NCBI GenBank assembly: GCA_039199225.1
Contig: JBCCSZ010000341.1
Location: 1 to 8,159, forward strand
DNA from: JBCCSZ01 sp039199225
Lineage (GTDB): Bacteria > Bacteroidota > Bacteroidia > Chitinophagales > Saprospiraceae
Direction: 5' to 3'
DNA length: 8,159 nt
Shown here: piece by piece, positions 6,456 through 8,159 of the stretch
Position numbering within the stretch: the stretch's first letter is position 1
Layout: the number at the start of each line of letters is the position of its first letter
Position numbers and translations under genes: made by a program
Notes under the pieces: generated by a model
Told to the model about the DNA's origin: nothing
What the model saw: the letters and a program-made list of their open reading frames with translations, nothing else
The model's database searches: none

Positions 6456-7337
6456 TCAATTCCTAGAATCCATTCCCCAGGTCAATTTCTCTCGCATCGT
6501 CCGCATAAAGCTCATATCCCGCAATTGGACCAGCTTGATGGTGAAATCGGCTTTTCGAACCGCCAGTTGGTGTTCGGAGGATATGGTCTCGAATCGAGAG
6601 TCCAAGGTGCAAAGGAAATTATCAGAACGGCCTTCTATATCGAAAGAAATAACGGAATTGTCGGAAATGACAATGGGGCGGATGTTGAGATTGTGTGGTG
6701 CAACCGGCGTAATGACAAAATTACCCGAATTGGGAAAAATGATGGGTCCTCCACAGCTCAGCGAATAGCCAGTCGAGCCAGTAGGGGTAGAAATAATGAT
6801 GCCATCGGCCCAATACGAACTCAGATATTCTCCATTGATATAGGTGTGAATGACGATCATGGAGGAGGTATCGCGCTTGAGCAGGGTACAGTCATTGAGT
6901 GCAAATCGGGTTTCTCCAAACACAGAGATATTCGATTCTAGATAAAGCAGCGACCGTTCGTCCAGGGAATACATACCTTTTTTGAGTAGCGAGATGGCTT
7001 CGACAATCATTTTTTTCTCAATACTGGCCAAAAAGCCAAGCCGCCCTAGGTTGATGCCCATGATGGGTACATTGCTATCTCGAATGACAGTTGTTGCCTG
7101 CAAGATGGTACCATCGCCTCCCAGCGTGATGACAAAGTCAATTTTTCGGGTTTTGAAGTCTAGATAACTTTGGAAGGTACCTACATCCTTGGTAAAAGAA
7201 ACCTTGTCTTTGATTTGATTGAGATAAGGCTCATATACATAGGTATTTATTTTTGCATCATGCAATGCATCGAAAAGAACCTTGATGTAGGGTTCGTCTT
7301 TGTCTCTGAATACTTTACCGAATACAACAACTTGCAT
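6456..7337 (-). CDS. nadK: NAD kinase
   Basis: This 293-residue cytosolic enzyme phosphorylates NAD+ to NADP+, the sole route to NADP(H) in most bacteria. Diagnostic motifs are all present: TLGGDGTIL (71-79) with catalytic Asp75, INLGRLGFLA (95-104), LND at 147-149 (equivalent to the usual NE/ND nucleotide-binding pair), TPTGSTGYSLSCGGP (184-198), and PVAPHNLNIRP (211-221). The C-terminal segment REKLTWGMDSRN is characteristic of Bacteroidota homologues. Length is normal for the family. The ATG (7335-7337) shares one base with the stop codon of the outer-membrane protein gene upstream (TAATG), so the two are probably co-transcribed. No separate promoter is visible before it. Its 3' end lies five bases from the convergent Na/Pi cotransporter gene. 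Confidence 0.97.
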   Translation of the reverse strand: MQVVVFGKVFRDKDEPYIKVLFDALHDAKINTYVYEPYLNQIKDKVSFTKDVGTFQSYLDFKTRKIDFVITLGGDGTILQATTVIRDSNVPIMGINLGRLGFLASIEKKMIVEAISLLKKGMYSLDERSLLYLESNISVFGETRFALNDCTLLKRDTSSMIVIHTYINGEYLSSYWADGIIISTPTGSTGYSLSCGGPIIFPNSGNFVITPVAPHNLNIRPIVISDNSVISFDIEGRSDNFLCTLDSRFETISSEHQLAVRKADFTIKLVQLRDMSFMRTMREKLTWGMDSRN

Positions 7338-8159
7338 TAAAAGATAAACTTGTAGTGTATGAATAGGCCTTTTTCGCCCAGATGGTTAAAGGTATATTGA
7401 ATTTGCCAAACCTTATCATTATAGGTGATTAAATCCAGCCCTAAACCTCGGCCCCACAGCCAACGGTTGGCCATGGAGTTGCCTTCGTTGTAGAAAGGAT
7501 TGTACACATACCCTAGATCATTGTTGAAAGATATGTACACCCGCAGGGGCATAATGCGCATTTTTTTGAGCGGCATGTAGCGCCCAAAGTCGATTTCATT
7601 GTTGAACAGTTCGTAGCGGAAGCTGCTTTTGAGGTATCCATAATCCTGGCCATCGACGATGTAGTATTCGTAGCCTCGAAGGTAGTCGGGGACAAAGCCG
7701 AGCGCTCTGCTGTTGTAATAGGGTTGTTGTATGCGGATGAGGGAAAATTGGCCTTTCAAAATGGTTTCGAGGCTGAATCGCTTCCCAATTTTTGCGTAAT
7801 TGCTGTAGGTCGTGGCTAAGGTCAGTGCCTCTCGGTCATCAAAGGCGCCCAATCCATCTTTGCGGAGGACAGACTTTAGGTGGAAGCCCTTCAGGGGATA
7901 GGGCCGAAAGTCGCGACGGTCAATAGAGAGGGCATAGCGAAGCGAGAAATAGCGCTGTCGCGTACGGCCATCCAGAAAAAAATCGGGATTCAGCTCAGTG
8001 GCTACATAGTCGGATGTGCGATTGTCGTGGTATTCAATGCCACCTTCATGCTGAATAAAGATACCTGGTCGATAGGTCAGCGACAAAGAAATCCGCCGGC
8101 GTTTCAGTTGAAAGTTGTCGACTCTTTCAAAAACTTGGCGGTTATTTTTGGTGGTATAG
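7337..8159 (-). CDS. Omp85/BamA-family outer-membrane beta-barrel protein, C-terminal part
   Basis: The frame stays open to the right edge of the window, so about 273 C-terminal residues are visible and the N-terminus (any POTRA domains) is missing. The visible part alternates aromatic and polar residues like outer-membrane beta strands and ends in Phe (HYKFIF), the usual C-terminal signal for barrel insertion. LRGYE, encoded at 7667-7681, matches the (V/I)RG(F/Y) loop-6 motif of Omp85 barrels and sits about 112 residues from the end, as expected before the last four or five strands. RRDFRPYPLKGF further upstream resembles the family's 'D.R....P..G' strand. It could be BamA itself, which inserts barrel proteins into the outer membrane, or a TamA-like paralogue; the missing half would decide. 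A TTG at 8084-8086 is internal and not the start. Confidence 0.82.
   Translation of the reverse strand, partial: YTTKNNRQVFERVDNFQLKRRRISLSLTYRPGIFIQHEGGIEYHDNRTSDYVATELNPDFFLDGRTRQRYFSLRYALSIDRRDFRPYPLKGFHLKSVLRKDGLGAFDDREALTLATTYSNYAKIGKRFSLETILKGQFSLIRIQQPYYNSRALGFVPDYLRGYEYYIVDGQDYGYLKSSFRYELFNNEIDFGRYMPLKKMRIMPLRVYISFNNDLGYVYNPFYNEGNSMANRWLWGRGLGLDLITYNDKVWQIQYTFNHLGEKGLFIHYKFIF

Noticed and set aside
6525..6941. 138-residue plus-strand ORF
   Set aside because: It is antisense to NAD kinase, whose motifs are unmistakable on the minus strand, and shows no domain of its own.
7337..8086. Complete 249-residue protein starting at TTG 8086
   Set aside because: The same frame continues without a stop to the window edge and the extra residues fit a barrel protein, so the gene is partial and the TTG is an internal leucine codon.

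Overview
The window looks like ordinary chromosomal DNA of a Bacteroidota bacterium, perhaps of the Saprospiria type (inference). The reasons are: no start codon is preceded by a clear Shine-Dalgarno sequence, one divergent region holds a TAnnTTTG-type -7 box, and the NAD kinase, cyclase and M48 lipoprotein read like the Bacteroidota members of their families. No tRNA, rRNA, CRISPR array, insertion sequence, integrase or phage gene was seen.

Layout. Positions 2-103 (+) are the last 33 codons of a gene cut by the window edge, resembling the end of a DUF4097-type adhesin-like protein. Convergent to it is a two-gene minus-strand unit: a cyclase/kynurenine-formamidase-like metal hydrolase (865-1626), followed by a hypothetical protein with TPR-like helices and two membrane segments (155-865). 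A 313-base AT-rich divergent region separates this unit from an M48 zinc-metalloprotease lipoprotein (1940-3418, +), which ends in a strong intrinsic terminator at 3499-3538.

Next comes a plus-strand pair: a divergent PiT/SLC20-like membrane protein (3689-4744) and a NptA/SLC34-type Na+/phosphate cotransporter with a C-terminal PhoU-like domain (4744-6450). Only five bases separate it from a convergent minus-strand pair: the barrel portion of an Omp85/BamA-type outer-membrane protein (running off the right edge, 7337-8159) and NAD kinase (6456-7337).

In all three co-directional pairs the stop codon of the first gene shares one base with the start of the second (TAATG, TAGTG, TAATG), which suggests translational coupling. 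The most interesting unit is the transporter pair. It places two unrelated phosphate-transporter folds and a PhoU-like regulatory domain in one coupled operon, and the PiT-like member has altered signature motifs, so its substrate is open. The rest is mainly housekeeping or envelope maintenance. I see no convincing new defence or mobile system.
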